Part shown: piece by piece, positions 6,781 to 16,261 of the stretch
Layout of the letters: the number at the start of each line of letters is the position of its first letter
Numbering within the stretch: the stretch's first letter is position 1
Assembly (NCBI GenBank): GCA_002315625.1
Contig: DCHH01000010.1
Coordinates: 4,768-51,835, forward strand
Source of the DNA: Bacteroidales bacterium UBA1757
GTDB lineage: Bacteria > Bacteroidota > Bacteroidia > Bacteroidales > UBA1402
Reading direction: 5' to 3'
Length of the DNA: 47,068 nucleotides
The notes under the pieces: generated by a model
Database searches by the model: none
The model's input: only the letters and a program-made list of their open reading frames with translations
What the model was told of the DNA's origin: nothing
Translations under genes and position numbers: made by a program

Positions 6781-8175
6781 ATGGCTTCAACTAACGAGCA
6801 GAACGGCTATTACAAGCTGAGTTGGATGCAGCGCATCGGCTTCGGTTCCGGTGACCTTGCACAGAACCTAATTTTCCAGACGGTTGCATGTTTCTTAATG
6901 CTGTATCTCACTACAGTATTGAAAATCAGCCCTGCATTTGTCAGCGGGTTGATTCTCGGAGTACGTCTTCTCGACTGCTTCTGGAGTCCGGTGGTTGGTA
7001 AATACATCGACAACCATAACCCCAAGCTCGGCAAGTACCGTACCTACCTCCTTTTCGGCGGTATTCCTCTTACCGTGGCTGCATGTCTTCTGATGCTCCC
7101 CGCCGCAGCTACATGGTCCATGGGTGCGAAAATAGCCTATGCCACGGTCAGCTACACACTTCTGAGCATGATTTACTCCGTGGTCAATATCCCCTACGGT
7201 TCGATTATGGCCAGTATGACCCGCGACAACGACGAGGTCCTGATTCTGACTTCTACGAGAATGGTTTGCGCCAATATCGGTCAGATTGTTGTCCAGGCTG
7301 GTTTCCCGATTGGTCTGGCCCTGATAGTGGGTATTGCCGTTGACTGGAACCAGGCTGTCTTCATGGCAATCGGTACGATTCCGGCTTTCATCATCCTCCC
7401 CTCTCTTCCTTTTTTAAAGAAACTGTTCGGCAAGAAGGGACTATACTACCTGCTCTTGTCAGTGGGCCTTGTAGGTTTTATTGCACTGTTTATCATCGGC
7501 AAGTTCTTTGATGTCGAAAACTGCAAGCTGTTGATTCAGATTGCCAAGATTATGACTGGCGTCGGACTCCTGGTCGGTTCGCTGATGTGGGCTCTAGTTC
7601 CCGAAGTTATCACCGAAGCCGAGTATCGTACCGGTAACAGACCCGCTGCAACCGTCAATGCTCTTGCCGGTGTCGCCTTCAAGGCTGGTTTCTCTATCGC
7701 CGGATGGATTACTCCTTTGGTAATGGGTGCAATCGGCTTTAACCTGGCAAGTGAATCGTCGGCTCTGCCAACTGATCCGAAAGCCTGGTTTTTGGTTACC
7801 TGTATTTTTGCCGTCGTAGGTTTCTTTTTGCTGACCCTGTGCTTCCTTGGCAGCAAGGAAAATATTACTACCACGCCTGAGAAGCCGGTTTCATTCGGTG
7901 AAATGTGGGCAGAGTTCAAGGCAAACAAATGCCTTCAGCTTGTCCTTAGCATTTTCGTGGTTGTCTTCCTCGCATCATTTATCAGTGCTCCGGTTAACGC
8001 CTACTATACTCATCTGAACGATTATTCACCAATTGCTCAGAATGCAATTCTCTGGTTCACAACTATTATTCCCGCAATTCTTCTTATAGTTGTCGGATAC
8101 CTTGTCTATAGATATCCCCTTACCGACGAGAAACTTGACGAAATCAACAAGGCTATCGCTGAGCGTACAGCCTGA
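6781..8175 (+). CDS. GPH (MelB-type) glycoside:cation symporter
   Basis: A 464-residue, 12-helix transporter of the major facilitator superfamily, GPH branch. The N-terminal signature is GFGSGDLAQNLIFQTVACFL, and the cation-site region RLLDCFWSPVVGKYIDN contains the aspartates that bind Na+ or H+ in MelB. The next loop, PKLGKYRTYLLFGGIP, is also characteristic. Such proteins import glycosides such as xylosides or melibiose; the substrate cannot be read here. The cytosolic GH43 about 3 kb upstream on the same strand makes pentose oligosaccharides plausible, although the csgG operon lies between them. Transcription ends at the perfect hairpin at 8197-8236. Confidence 0.88.
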   Translation: MASTNEQNGYYKLSWMQRIGFGSGDLAQNLIFQTVACFLMLYLTTVLKISPAFVSGLILGVRLLDCFWSPVVGKYIDNHNPKLGKYRTYLLFGGIPLTVAACLLMLPAAATWSMGAKIAYATVSYTLLSMIYSVVNIPYGSIMASMTRDNDEVLILTSTRMVCANIGQIVVQAGFPIGLALIVGIAVDWNQAVFMAIGTIPAFIILPSLPFLKKLFGKKGLYYLLLSVGLVGFIALFIIGKFFDVENCKLLIQIAKIMTGVGLLVGSLMWALVPEVITEAEYRTGNRPAATVNALAGVAFKAGFSIAGWITPLVMGAIGFNLASESSALPTDPKAWFLVTCIFAVVGFFLLTLCFLGSKENITTTPEKPVSFGEMWAEFKANKCLQLVLSIFVVVFLASFISAPVNAYYTHLNDYSPIAQNAILWFTTIIPAILLIVVGYLVYRYPLTDEKLDEINKAIAERTA

Positions 8176-8196
8176 AAAGAGGATAATCTCTAAAAT

Positions 8197-8236
8197 AAAA
8201 AGGACCGCTGCGAGTATTTTCGAGCGGTCCTTTTTT
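8197..8236. terminator. Bidirectional intrinsic terminator
   Basis: A perfect 13-bp stem, AAAAAGGACCGCT paired with AGCGGTCCTTTTT, around a 13-nt loop. There is a T run on one side and an A run on the other. It separates the convergent symporter gene and potD. Confidence 0.9.
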
Positions 8237-8253
8237 ATGGAGTTACGGGTAGG

Positions 8254-9558
8254 TTATTTGCGGCGTGAGTGATGACGATGCTTCTTGGAGTTGCGGCTGA
8301 CAATGGCCACGATGATGGCTGCGGCAACAGCGCCAATGATGATTACAAATGTCAGGGTATTGGCATTGTCACCCTTTACGCGGCTCCACATAGCAAGAAG
8401 CAGCTCAGTACGGTCGCCGGTGTCGTGCATCATGGCACAACGGTTGACGACTGTGATGTCGGGGTACTGCACCGGGTTGATGTGGACGGCTGAGGCTTCG
8501 GGACCGAAGAAATAGCTCAGGTCTGAAACTTCGGGGTATGCGACGCTGTCTATGCGGTTGGCCAGCACATCGGGGGTACCGATGGCACTGACATAGCCGA
8601 TGGCATCCATATTGCGGATTGCGTTTTCGCTGCTGCAGAGATAGTTGATGAAATAGCGGGCAGCCTTGACATTCTTGGCATACCTCGGGATGACCCAGCC
8701 GTCGAACCAGACATTGCTTCCCTCGGCAGGAACTACATAGTCGAGTGTAACTCCGACTAGGGCTCCTTCGTCGATTGCCCACTGCGCGTCACCGCTCCAG
8801 GTGTAGTTGACCCAACCTTTCTCCTTGGTCATGAACTCCTTGCCGAAATCGGCCTCCCATCCGGCAACGGACTCCTTGAAACTCTTCAGATAGTTCTCTA
8901 CCAGGGCAATGGACTCCTCTGAGGTGTCATACATAAGTTCGTCCATTGTCACCGTGCCGGCTTTCAGTTCGTCCTGTTTGAGGAAGATAAGAAGTGGGGA
9001 ATAGACATCGCGGAAGGCATCCTTCATGAAGAGCTTGCCGCTGATTTTCGGGTTGGTCAGCAATGACCACGATGAAGCCTCCTCGCGGGTGATGAACTTG
9101 GGGTTGTACATAAGTCCGGTTGTGCCCCACATATAGCCTACGGCATAGTCATTGGCGTTTTTGCCCGCCCCGTCAATCTTGTTGAAACGTTCGATGATAT
9201 AGGGTGAAATATTGCCAAGATTATTCGGGGTGTCGCCAAAGTCCTTGTCGATGGGCAACAGCAAATCGTTGCGGAGCATGCGTTCGATGATGTATTCCGA
9301 CGGGCACACAACATCAAAGTCTTCGTGGCCGCGTTCAATCTTTGAAAGCATAACCTCGTTGATGTCAAAGAGCTGGTAGATGATTTCCACCTCTTCACCT
9401 GTCTGCTGCTTATACCATTCGGGAAATTCTTCCAGGACAGACTCGTCGATGTAGTCGGCCCAGTTGTAGATTTTCAGAACATGACTCCTGTCTTCGGCAG
9501 CAAAAAGAGAAAAAGCTGAAAGTGCCAGCGCAGCAAGAAAAAGAACGGTTTTTTTCAT
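8254..9558 (-). CDS. potD: Polyamine (spermidine/putrescine) ABC transporter substrate-binding protein with C-terminal membrane anchor
   Basis: A 434-residue periplasmic binding protein of the PotD/PotF type. It has a signal peptide (cleavage near LFAAED), then LKIYNWADYIDESVLEEF, the canonical polyamine-binding opening, and DVVCPSEYIIERM. PotD is normally about 350 residues. Here about 80 residues are extra, including a transmembrane helix at about 403-420 (TLTFVIIIGAVAAAIIVAIV) followed by a basic, histidine-rich tail. The protein therefore appears anchored to the inner membrane at its C-terminus instead of being free or lipidated. It is the last gene of potABCD, 50 bp after potC. Confidence 0.93.
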   Translation of the reverse strand: MKKTVLFLAALALSAFSLFAAEDRSHVLKIYNWADYIDESVLEEFPEWYKQQTGEEVEIIYQLFDINEVMLSKIERGHEDFDVVCPSEYIIERMLRNDLLLPIDKDFGDTPNNLGNISPYIIERFNKIDGAGKNANDYAVGYMWGTTGLMYNPKFITREEASSWSLLTNPKISGKLFMKDAFRDVYSPLLIFLKQDELKAGTVTMDELMYDTSEESIALVENYLKSFKESVAGWEADFGKEFMTKEKGWVNYTWSGDAQWAIDEGALVGVTLDYVVPAEGSNVWFDGWVIPRYAKNVKAARYFINYLCSSENAIRNMDAIGYVSAIGTPDVLANRIDSVAYPEVSDLSYFFGPEASAVHINPVQYPDITVVNRCAMMHDTGDRTELLLAMWSRVKGDNANTLTFVIIIGAVAAAIIVAIVSRNSKKHRHHSRRK

Positions 9559-9608
9559 TTCTTATAAAAATAAAAAAGGTGAAAGATGTCTTTTCGGACG
9601 ATGTGAAG

Positions 9609-10412
9609 TCAATGCTTTTTACTGCCTTGTCCCTGTGTCTTTGTGGAGCGCAGGTTAATAATGATAAGCAGTAGCAGGACTGTCACGAAGATGATGGTCG
9701 AAAGCGGTCTGAGTTCGGGCGTCAGGCCACCTTTGCGGGCATCTGCGTAGATGTAGGTGGAAAGAGTCTCCAGACCCTGGTTGCCCTTGGTGAACAGGGT
9801 TACGGCAAAGTCGTCAATCGAGAGGGTGAATGCCAGCAGCATACCCGAGACCATTCCTGGCCGTATTTCCGGAATAATAACTTTCCACAATGCCTGGAAC
9901 GGGGTGGCTCCAAGGTCAAGAGCCGCTTCGTATGTGTTGGGGTTCATCTGTTTTAGACGAGGCATCACGCTGAGTACGACGTATGGGGTGCAGAATGTGA
10001 TATGGGCAATCACTACTGTGATGTATCCTTGTGTCACACTGAAAGTTACAAAGAGGATAAACAATGAGATACCGGTGATGATATCGGGGTTGAGCATCGG
10101 TATGTCATTCAGGAAGTACATTATGTGCTTTTTGCGGCTTGTCAGGTTGAAGATACCGATGGCTGCAATTGTCCCAAGTATGGTGGAGCAGACGGCGGCG
10201 ATGATGCCGATGGAGAGGGTGTTCTCAATAGCGCGGAGCAGAGAACCGTTTACGCCGCCGGAAAAGAGCGAGGAGTAGAGTTTCGTCGAGAACCCGGTCC
10301 AGTTGCCGAGAACCTTCGCTTCGGTAAAGGAAAAGACGGCGATGATGACAATCGGCGCGTACAGCAGCACCAGAAGAATCCAGATATAGGTCTGAGCCAG
10401 CAGCTTTTTCAT
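9609..10412 (-). CDS. potC: Polyamine ABC transporter permease PotC
   Basis: A 267-residue inner-membrane permease with about six helices. It starts MKKLLAQTYIWILLVLLYAPIV. The EAA cytoplasmic loop that docks on the ATPase reads YEAALDLGATPFQALWKVIIPE. The ATG at 10412 overlaps the potB stop by one base (TGATG), showing coupled translation; the longer open frame to 10523 overlaps potB and is rejected. The gene order potA-B-C-D is standard. Confidence 0.95.
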   Translation of the reverse strand: MKKLLAQTYIWILLVLLYAPIVIIAVFSFTEAKVLGNWTGFSTKLYSSLFSGGVNGSLLRAIENTLSIGIIAAVCSTILGTIAAIGIFNLTSRKKHIMYFLNDIPMLNPDIITGISLFILFVTFSVTQGYITVVIAHITFCTPYVVLSVMPRLKQMNPNTYEAALDLGATPFQALWKVIIPEIRPGMVSGMLLAFTLSIDDFAVTLFTKGNQGLETLSTYIYADARKGGLTPELRPLSTIIFVTVLLLLIIINLRSTKTQGQGSKKH

Positions 10413-11188
10413 CAGATGATTCCTCCTTTCTCGGCATCCATTTTGTCTTTGCCGTTGGTAATGGCTGTGGTTATACCTATGATAACCAGCATGATGAGAC
10501 CCAGAGCGGAACCGTAGTTCCACAGACCGTTATTGATATTCTCCTGAATGACGGTTCCGAAGAGTTTCACCTTGTTCATGGTGAGAAGCTCGGAGATTGC
10601 AAAGGTTGAGATGGTAGGCATGAAGACCATCAGCACTCCGCTCCACACGCCTGGCATGGACAGGGGCAGTGTCACCTTCCAGAATACCTGAGAAGGGGAT
10701 GCTCCCAGGTCTTCTGCCGCTTCGATGTATGAATTGTCCATCTTCAGCAGGGTGTTGTAGATGGGATAAATCATGAACGGGAGGAAGTTATAGACCATAC
10801 CGAAGATAAGGGCTCCCTCGCCGAGCGGGATATGGATAAAGTCAAACAAGGCTACGGTGGCCAGTGTACGTACCAGCATGTTCACCCACATGGGCAGGAT
10901 GAACAGAATAATGGTGACGGCTGAGCGGTTGAGCGACGGGGTGCTCAGGATATATGCAGCGGGGTATCCCAGTGCAATGCACAGGATTGTCGTAATCAGT
11001 GCTATTTCAATGGAATACAGGAATGTACTGACTGCTTCGGGCTGTTGGGCGAAGTGAACAAAATTCTGGAATGAAAAATGCCCTTGGGAATCCTGAAAGG
11101 CGTAAACCGCAATCAGTATGAGCGGCAATACCACAAACAGTATCAGGAAAACCAGATAGGGCAGCGACCAGGAAGACCTTTTGTTCAT
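10412..11188 (-). CDS. potB: Polyamine ABC transporter permease PotB
   Basis: A 258-residue permease, partner of PotC, that forms the membrane channel for polyamine import. It has about six helices, and the EAA loop reads YIEAAEDLGASPSQVFWKVTLP. The start MNKRSSWSLPYLVFLILFVV is typical of PotB. It lies 29 bp after potA and overlaps potC by one base. Length is slightly short of E. coli PotB (275-285 residues). Confidence 0.95.
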   Translation of the reverse strand: MNKRSSWSLPYLVFLILFVVLPLILIAVYAFQDSQGHFSFQNFVHFAQQPEAVSTFLYSIEIALITTILCIALGYPAAYILSTPSLNRSAVTIILFILPMWVNMLVRTLATVALFDFIHIPLGEGALIFGMVYNFLPFMIYPIYNTLLKMDNSYIEAAEDLGASPSQVFWKVTLPLSMPGVWSGVLMVFMPTISTFAISELLTMNKVKLFGTVIQENINNGLWNYGSALGLIMLVIIGITTAITNGKDKMDAEKGGII

Positions 11189-11217
11189 TTCCGATTCTTA
11201 TTGAAAATGGGTTAACG

Positions 11218-12648
11218 TCAGGGGATGGCCTCCAGACCCTCGGCTTTTCCTAAGGGAGCAGCCTTGGGGCGACCAAGATGAATGTCTTCGGGCAGGATGC
11301 GCACACCCACCATGTCGCATTTGTCCCAGACATCGTTGGTATCGACGTAGAGATAGTTTGCGGACTTTTCATCAATGCAGATGGTGAGGTGGTAGTGGTC
11401 GCCTTTATAAAGAATGAAGCCGACTTCGCCAGTGAGAGTGCCGTCTTCCTTATCGTCCAAAAGGTCGATTTTGTCAAAATCTATGCGGGCTTCGACTTCG
11501 CTGTCTGGTTCGAAGTCATGGGCGTCACATTCAAATGAGGTACCCATAAGCTCCACATGGCCTGCATCAATGACACGTCCTTTGATAGTGTTGCACGTGC
11601 GCTCCTTGTGCATGACCTGAATATCCGAAGGCTTGATAATCAGTCCTACATGGCTGCCGGGTTCGAAGGCATTGTAGTCCTGAATCTGCATTTCGAATCC
11701 TTCGTCGGTATCGACAAACATTTCGTAGTGAACTCCCTTGAAGGTGCAACTGTTGACCGTCCCAGTGAACTGGGTCTTCTCGGTGTTGTTCATTATGTAG
11801 ATATCTTCGGGTCGGATTACCACATCGACGGGGACGTTCTCGCCGAAACCTTCATCGACGCAGTCGAAATCGTGTCCGATGAAGTTAACGCGACGGTCTG
11901 AGAGCATTGTGCCGTTCAGGATGTTGCTCTCGCCTATAAAGTCGGCCACAAAAGAGTTGACAGGCTCGTTGTAGATGTCAGCCGGGGTTCCGATCTGCTG
12001 GATTTTGCCGCCGTTCATCACGACTATCGTATCGGAGAGGGTCAGTGCCTCTTCCTGATCGTGGGTGACATATATAAAGGTGATACCCAGTTTGCGATGC
12101 ATCTCCTTGAGCTCTATCTGCATATCCTTGCGCATCTTCAGGTCAAGGGCGGCAAGGGGCTCGTCGAGCAGAAGCACCTTGGGCTGGTTGATCAGGGCAC
12201 GGGCTATTGCCACGCGCTGCTGCTGTCCGCCGGAAAGGGACTCCACGTCGCGCTCCTCATAGTCACTCATCACAACCATTTTCAACACTTTACGGACTCG
12301 CTCGTCGATTTCGTCCTCGGGCACGTTCTGCAATTTCAGGCCGAAAGCGATATTGTCATAGACATCCAGGTGCGGGAAAAGGGCGTAGCGCTGGAAAACG
12401 GTGTTTAGCGGGCGACGGTACGGTGGAACTCCGAGAAGGTCTTTCCCGTCAAGGCTGACGGTACCTTCGTCAGAGGCAATGAATCCCGCCAGAATGCGCA
12501 GAAGTGTAGTTTTTCCGCATCCGGACGGACCCAGCAGTGTGACGAACTCGCCACGCCTGACCTCCAGATTGATGTCGTTGAGCACCTTCTTGTCATCGAA
12601 TGACTTGGAAAGATGCTCAATCTTTATAATTACATCATTATTAGCCAT
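11218..12648 (-). CDS. potA: Polyamine ABC transporter ATP-binding protein with duplicated TOBE region
   Basis: The ATPase of the polyamine importer. Walker A GPSGCGKT is at 40-47, the Q-loop near 86, signature LSGGQQQR at 138-145, Walker B VLLLDEP at 158-164 and the switch His196. At 476 residues it is about 100 longer than E. coli PotA (378). The extra length appears to be a repeat of the C-terminal regulatory module. Residues 244-346 (TGTVNSCTFKGVHYEMFV, ending IIKPSDIQVM) align with 354-458 (TGEVGFILYKGDHYHLTI, ending RILPEDIHL). TOBE modules in this family usually sense or stabilise the dimer. It is the first gene of potABCD, with its own promoter at 12697-12704. Confidence 0.95.
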   Translation of the reverse strand: MANNDVIIKIEHLSKSFDDKKVLNDINLEVRRGEFVTLLGPSGCGKTTLLRILAGFIASDEGTVSLDGKDLLGVPPYRRPLNTVFQRYALFPHLDVYDNIAFGLKLQNVPEDEIDERVRKVLKMVVMSDYEERDVESLSGGQQQRVAIARALINQPKVLLLDEPLAALDLKMRKDMQIELKEMHRKLGITFIYVTHDQEEALTLSDTIVVMNGGKIQQIGTPADIYNEPVNSFVADFIGESNILNGTMLSDRRVNFIGHDFDCVDEGFGENVPVDVVIRPEDIYIMNNTEKTQFTGTVNSCTFKGVHYEMFVDTDEGFEMQIQDYNAFEPGSHVGLIIKPSDIQVMHKERTCNTIKGRVIDAGHVELMGTSFECDAHDFEPDSEVEARIDFDKIDLLDDKEDGTLTGEVGFILYKGDHYHLTICIDEKSANYLYVDTNDVWDKCDMVGVRILPEDIHLGRPKAAPLGKAEGLEAIP

Positions 12649-12696
12649 TTAACCCAATAGATTGAACAACCTGAAATGAATTTTGAAAAAGCGCCG

Positions 12697-12704
12697 CAAA
12701 AGTA
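12697..12704 (-). promoter_or_regulatory. Predicted -7 box of potABCD
   Basis: TACTTTTG on the minus strand (complement of 12697-12704) is a perfect TAnnTTTG, followed by GCGGCGC. A TTG lies 22 bp upstream (complement of 12727-12729), slightly beyond the normal spacing. It places the start of transcription about 40 nt before potA and separates potABCD from the exporter operon upstream. Confidence 0.6.
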
Positions 12705-12718
12705 AGAAAATAGATTGA

Positions 12719-13999
12719 TTAATCATCAATATCCTGGCCCCTTATAATGACCATATTTTCTATATTTTTCTTGACTTTGTCGATATTACCCTTGTATTTC
12801 AGGACAAAGTTCTCAATGTACATCGAACAACATGCCAGAATACTGTATCCGATGGTCTGGATGACCAGGGCATGTATCTGTGGCTGAACGGCCATCAAGT
12901 CTGCTCCGGCAGTGTTGATGTCAATGAATGCCTTGCACCCGAATGTGGATGGGAACAGATATGAGAAATATTTCCAGAATGGCGGGAAAGCTGTAACAGG
13001 CCACGAGAAACCGGTCAGGAACAGCAGAACTGGCGACATGAACATGAAAAGAATGAATACGGCCTCGCGCTTCATGATGAAGGAGCTCCAGACCATGCTG
13101 AAGAAAACGCAGTCGGTCACAAAGAGTATAATCAGCACGTACAGGTTCCAGAAAGTACCCCTTTGCGGGAATCCGAAAATATGGGGAACGATGTAGGAAA
13201 TGTATATTGAGATAACCATGAAAATAAGCCAATAGACTGCACCCCGGCCAAAAACCACACGGGTCACGCCTTTTCCGGAAAACTCCTCGGAAAGAGAGGA
13301 GAAGTTCTTGTTCTGCTCCCTTTTTGTACCGACGCTTATGCTCATTGCTATGAACATACATTGCTGGACAATGAGAAGCAGGATGGCCGATATCAGGAAA
13401 ATGCTGTAGGAAAAGGTGGGGTTGAACGGGTTATTTTCTTGATAAAGAATGGGCTGGGCTACCAGAGAGGCTTCCTTTCCGGTCATTCCGAATTCGGAAT
13501 AGTGCTCTATTTGCAGACTCCTTACATTATGGAGCATCACAAAGTTCGCACCCATAAGAAGGCTCTTGAAGTAGAGGAAACTGCTCATATCGGCATATAC
13601 AGAGAAGGTGGCAGTTCTGTAATTATTGAGTTGAATGTTGAAGTCGGAAGGGAAATAGACTATGCCGTTGGCTTTGCGCTTTTGCATCAGCAATTTGGCC
13701 TCTTCCATATTCATGCACTCGCCGATTATTTCTATCTCGCGTGTGGCGTCCATCTCACGGGTCAGGCGACGGCTTTCCGTAGAGTGTGAATCATCGACCA
13801 CGACCACACGGATATCATCCAAGGTGCCGTGACTGTAGATGATGTTGTAAAGGAGCGGATAGCAGAACCCGGCAATGATGAGAATGACCATCACACCTTC
13901 GTCGTGGAGAACGCTCTTGAGCTCTGCGTTGAATATACCTATCGTATCACGCAGCCAGTCTGATATCTTGGCACCGATTCCGGTAAATATTTTCTTCAT
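12719..13999 (-). CDS. ABC-2 type transporter permease (exporter), second of two
   Basis: A 426-residue ABC-2 permease (YhhJ/YbhR-like). It has an N-terminal membrane helix (about 36-55, VMVILIIAGFCYPLLYNIIY), a large extracytoplasmic domain (about 60-200) and five or more helices to the end. I chose the ATG at 13999, which has an SD-like AGAGGTGG 8 nt upstream; a GTG nine bases earlier (14008) is also in frame. It follows the paralogous permease with almost no gap. The TolC, HlyD and two permease genes suggest an MDR or envelope-lipid exporter. No ATP-binding gene is in this operon. Confidence 0.88.
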   Translation of the reverse strand: MKKIFTGIGAKISDWLRDTIGIFNAELKSVLHDEGVMVILIIAGFCYPLLYNIIYSHGTLDDIRVVVVDDSHSTESRRLTREMDATREIEIIGECMNMEEAKLLMQKRKANGIVYFPSDFNIQLNNYRTATFSVYADMSSFLYFKSLLMGANFVMLHNVRSLQIEHYSEFGMTGKEASLVAQPILYQENNPFNPTFSYSIFLISAILLLIVQQCMFIAMSISVGTKREQNKNFSSLSEEFSGKGVTRVVFGRGAVYWLIFMVISIYISYIVPHIFGFPQRGTFWNLYVLIILFVTDCVFFSMVWSSFIMKREAVFILFMFMSPVLLFLTGFSWPVTAFPPFWKYFSYLFPSTFGCKAFIDINTAGADLMAVQPQIHALVIQTIGYSILACCSMYIENFVLKYKGNIDKVKKNIENMVIIRGQDIDD

Positions 14000-14013
14000 A
14001 GCATCCACCTCTT

Positions 14014-15183
14014 TTAGTTTTTACTGTAATCCTGAAGGATGTAGGCCCTTTTGAGCCTTGGCAGAATTACTATCGGGGCAAACAGGAACAGCAGCATATA
14101 GACAGCCTCCGGCCACCATCCGGCGAATCCGGAATTAAACATGTATTCCTGAACATAAATGAGATAGTAGTGTCTTAACGGGAACATATAGGACATTGCC
14201 TGAAACGGACCGTCCAATACCTCAATGGGAAGTGTGAATCCTGTCAGCGAGAAACCGAGGACTGAGTACAGCGAACCGACACTCAGCGAGAAACGCAATA
14301 CCGGGACAAGACCGATTATCAGCACTGCCACTGCCTCGGAGGCAATGACAAGCAGGAATACATCCCAGAACATGTTTATGAGTCGTCCGTCCATCGGGTA
14401 GTGGAGCCAGCGGAAGAAGAGAATCTCAATAAGTCCTCCGATAACCGTGAAAAATATGGTATAGAAGAACAGTTTACCAAGCAGAGCTGTAACAATGTTT
14501 CCGTCGGCAAGCTCCATCAGTTTTCGGGAACCTCCGTACTTGAGCTCAGTTCCAAGAGAGTAGATAATCATAAGAATGACAATCATCTGGAGCACGCCCG
14601 GTATCATCATTGTGGCGAGGTATGAACCGTAGTTCATCGTCGGATTCCCTATCTGGTGGACATCGACCTCCACGGGTTTGATGATTCCCATTATGGTCGC
14701 ATCGTCATAACCCTTTGCCCGGAGTACCTGTCTCTGGACGGCTCCTGATGTGAGATTAACCATCAGCAGAAGGTCCTTGTATGCCAGAGAACCGCCGAGG
14801 AAGTAGAGGCCGTTAATATAAAAGGTGAAAGTCGGCTGGCGGAATCCCTGCAAGTCGGCGTAAAACCCCTCGGGAATAACGATGATTGAAGTGATTTTTC
14901 CCCTTTGGAGTATCTCTCGGGCATCGGAGAAAGTGTTGAAACGGATAGTCTTTCCGAGTTGTGTCGCATCCAGCTGGCTGACAAAATTCCTTGAGACGGA
15001 ACTATTGTCGAGATCGACTACTCCAATGGGTACATCGGACGGCACTCCCTCTGCAAGGAATGTGGTGTAGAATATGGTACAGAACGCCAGCGCAAGTATG
15101 GTGCCAATGATGTACATAGGCCGCTTGGCCCATACCACAAGCTCACGGCGGTAAATCAGCTTTATTTTCCGAAAGGTCTCCAT
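14014..15183 (-). CDS. ABC-2 type transporter permease (exporter), first of two
   Basis: A 389-residue ABC-2 permease paralogous in layout to the next gene. An N-terminal helix follows the basic METFRKIKLIYRRELVVW, then comes a periplasmic domain starting near VPIGVVDLDNSS, as in YhhJ/YbhS proteins. Five membrane segments fill residues ~175-380, including VLGFSLTGFTLPIEVLDGPFQ, the conserved FTLP turn of this family. It lies 42 bp downstream of the HlyD gene and directly before the second permease. Two different permeases would make a heterodimeric membrane domain. Confidence 0.9.
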   Translation of the reverse strand: METFRKIKLIYRRELVVWAKRPMYIIGTILALAFCTIFYTTFLAEGVPSDVPIGVVDLDNSSVSRNFVSQLDATQLGKTIRFNTFSDAREILQRGKITSIIVIPEGFYADLQGFRQPTFTFYINGLYFLGGSLAYKDLLLMVNLTSGAVQRQVLRAKGYDDATIMGIIKPVEVDVHQIGNPTMNYGSYLATMMIPGVLQMIVILMIIYSLGTELKYGGSRKLMELADGNIVTALLGKLFFYTIFFTVIGGLIEILFFRWLHYPMDGRLINMFWDVFLLVIASEAVAVLIIGLVPVLRFSLSVGSLYSVLGFSLTGFTLPIEVLDGPFQAMSYMFPLRHYYLIYVQEYMFNSGFAGWWPEAVYMLLFLFAPIVILPRLKRAYILQDYSKN

Positions 15184-15225
15184 TACGGCAAAATCCTTTT
15201 TTTGAAGTTTGGAAGGCTGACTGAT

Positions 15226-16215
15226 TTATTTTTTGAGAATGGCTGACATACCTGGACGGAGTCCATCTATGACTGCATTGGGAACGGCTCTGACTTCGAA
15301 TGTCTTTGCATCGTACTGGTCGGTCTCTCTGGTAGCCTTCCATGTGGCATACGACTCACGGACAGAAATAAAGCTTACGGTGGCAGGCACGTCTTCCATA
15401 TCGAGAGCGGGTATCATCAGGCTGACGGTGTCTCCGATTTTAAGTCCGTCAAGAAGGTCTTCGCGGATGTTGAAAGTGAACCACACCTCCGTCATGTTCT
15501 GGACAGTCATAATGGGGGAACCTGTACCGACTAATTCGCCGACCTTGGGGAAGATTGCCGAGACGATTCCGTCTGCCGGGGAGGTGAGGAAGAGTTCGCC
15601 GAGGTAGGATTCAACTTCCATAATGGCTCCGTCGGCTCTTGCCACCAGCGCGAGAGCGGCATCCTTATCCTCTTCACGGGCACCCTTTACGGCCATGTCA
15701 TACTGGCTCTTGGCAGCCTGCTCCTGGGCAACTGCCGCGTCGTAACGGGCCTTTGTCTCGTCGTATTTCTGGGCGGCGACAATTTTTTTGGCATAGAGGT
15801 TTGAAACCCTGTCGAATGATTTCTGCATCACTTCCCTCTGGGCCAAAGCCTGCTGCCACAGTTCGTATGCGCCCTTTATCTGTTCTGGAGCGGCACCGTT
15901 CTCGGCTTTTCTTGACTGGGCCAGGGCGGCATTGCGGGCGGCCATTGCCTGGGCAAGCTTTGCACGGACTTCGGGAGATTCGATATGGACAACGGTATCG
16001 CCCTTGTGAACCATCATTCCTTCACTGGCGTAAAGTTCCTCTATTCTGCCGGGAACCTTGCCCGACACCCTGTATTCGGCGGCTTCGGCGGAACCTTGTA
16101 TGATTATGGGACGTGGACGTGCTGCCACCCAACCTACTACTGACACTACTGCCACGATTGCAATAAGGGCCAGAAGTCCGAGAATAAAGTTGTAATTGCT
16201 CTTGCTGGTTTTCAT
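15226..16215 (-). CDS. HlyD/membrane-fusion family periplasmic adaptor
   Basis: A 329-residue membrane-fusion protein (YbhG/YhiI-like) that bridges inner-membrane permeases and a TolC channel. One N-terminal anchor helix (about 9-30) is followed by a biotinyl-lipoyl half (VPGRIEELYASEGMMVHKGD), a long coiled-coil hairpin rich in Ala, Gln and Lys (about 85-190), the second lipoyl half (LTSPADGIVSAIFPKVGELV) and a beta-barrel. It lies 46 bp after the tolC-like gene. The substrate is not deducible. Confidence 0.92.
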   Translation of the reverse strand: MKTSKSNYNFILGLLALIAIVAVVSVVGWVAARPRPIIIQGSAEAAEYRVSGKVPGRIEELYASEGMMVHKGDTVVHIESPEVRAKLAQAMAARNAALAQSRKAENGAAPEQIKGAYELWQQALAQREVMQKSFDRVSNLYAKKIVAAQKYDETKARYDAAVAQEQAAKSQYDMAVKGAREEDKDAALALVARADGAIMEVESYLGELFLTSPADGIVSAIFPKVGELVGTGSPIMTVQNMTEVWFTFNIREDLLDGLKIGDTVSLMIPALDMEDVPATVSFISVRESYATWKATRETDQYDAKTFEVRAVPNAVIDGLRPGMSAILKK

Positions 16216-16261
16216 ATTCTTGATTTTTAATATTTTACAATTTTATGTCCAAATAGCGTCA

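Noticed and set aside
10413..10523. N-terminal extension of potC
   Set aside because: It lies within potB and encodes a His/Arg-rich stretch unlike any permease; the TGATG overlap gives the true start at 10412.
12697..12718. PotA as the missing ATPase of the ABC-2 exporter
   Set aside because: PotA has its own promoter, sits at the head of potABCD and is clearly an importer ATPase; there is no sign that it pairs with ABC-2 permeases.
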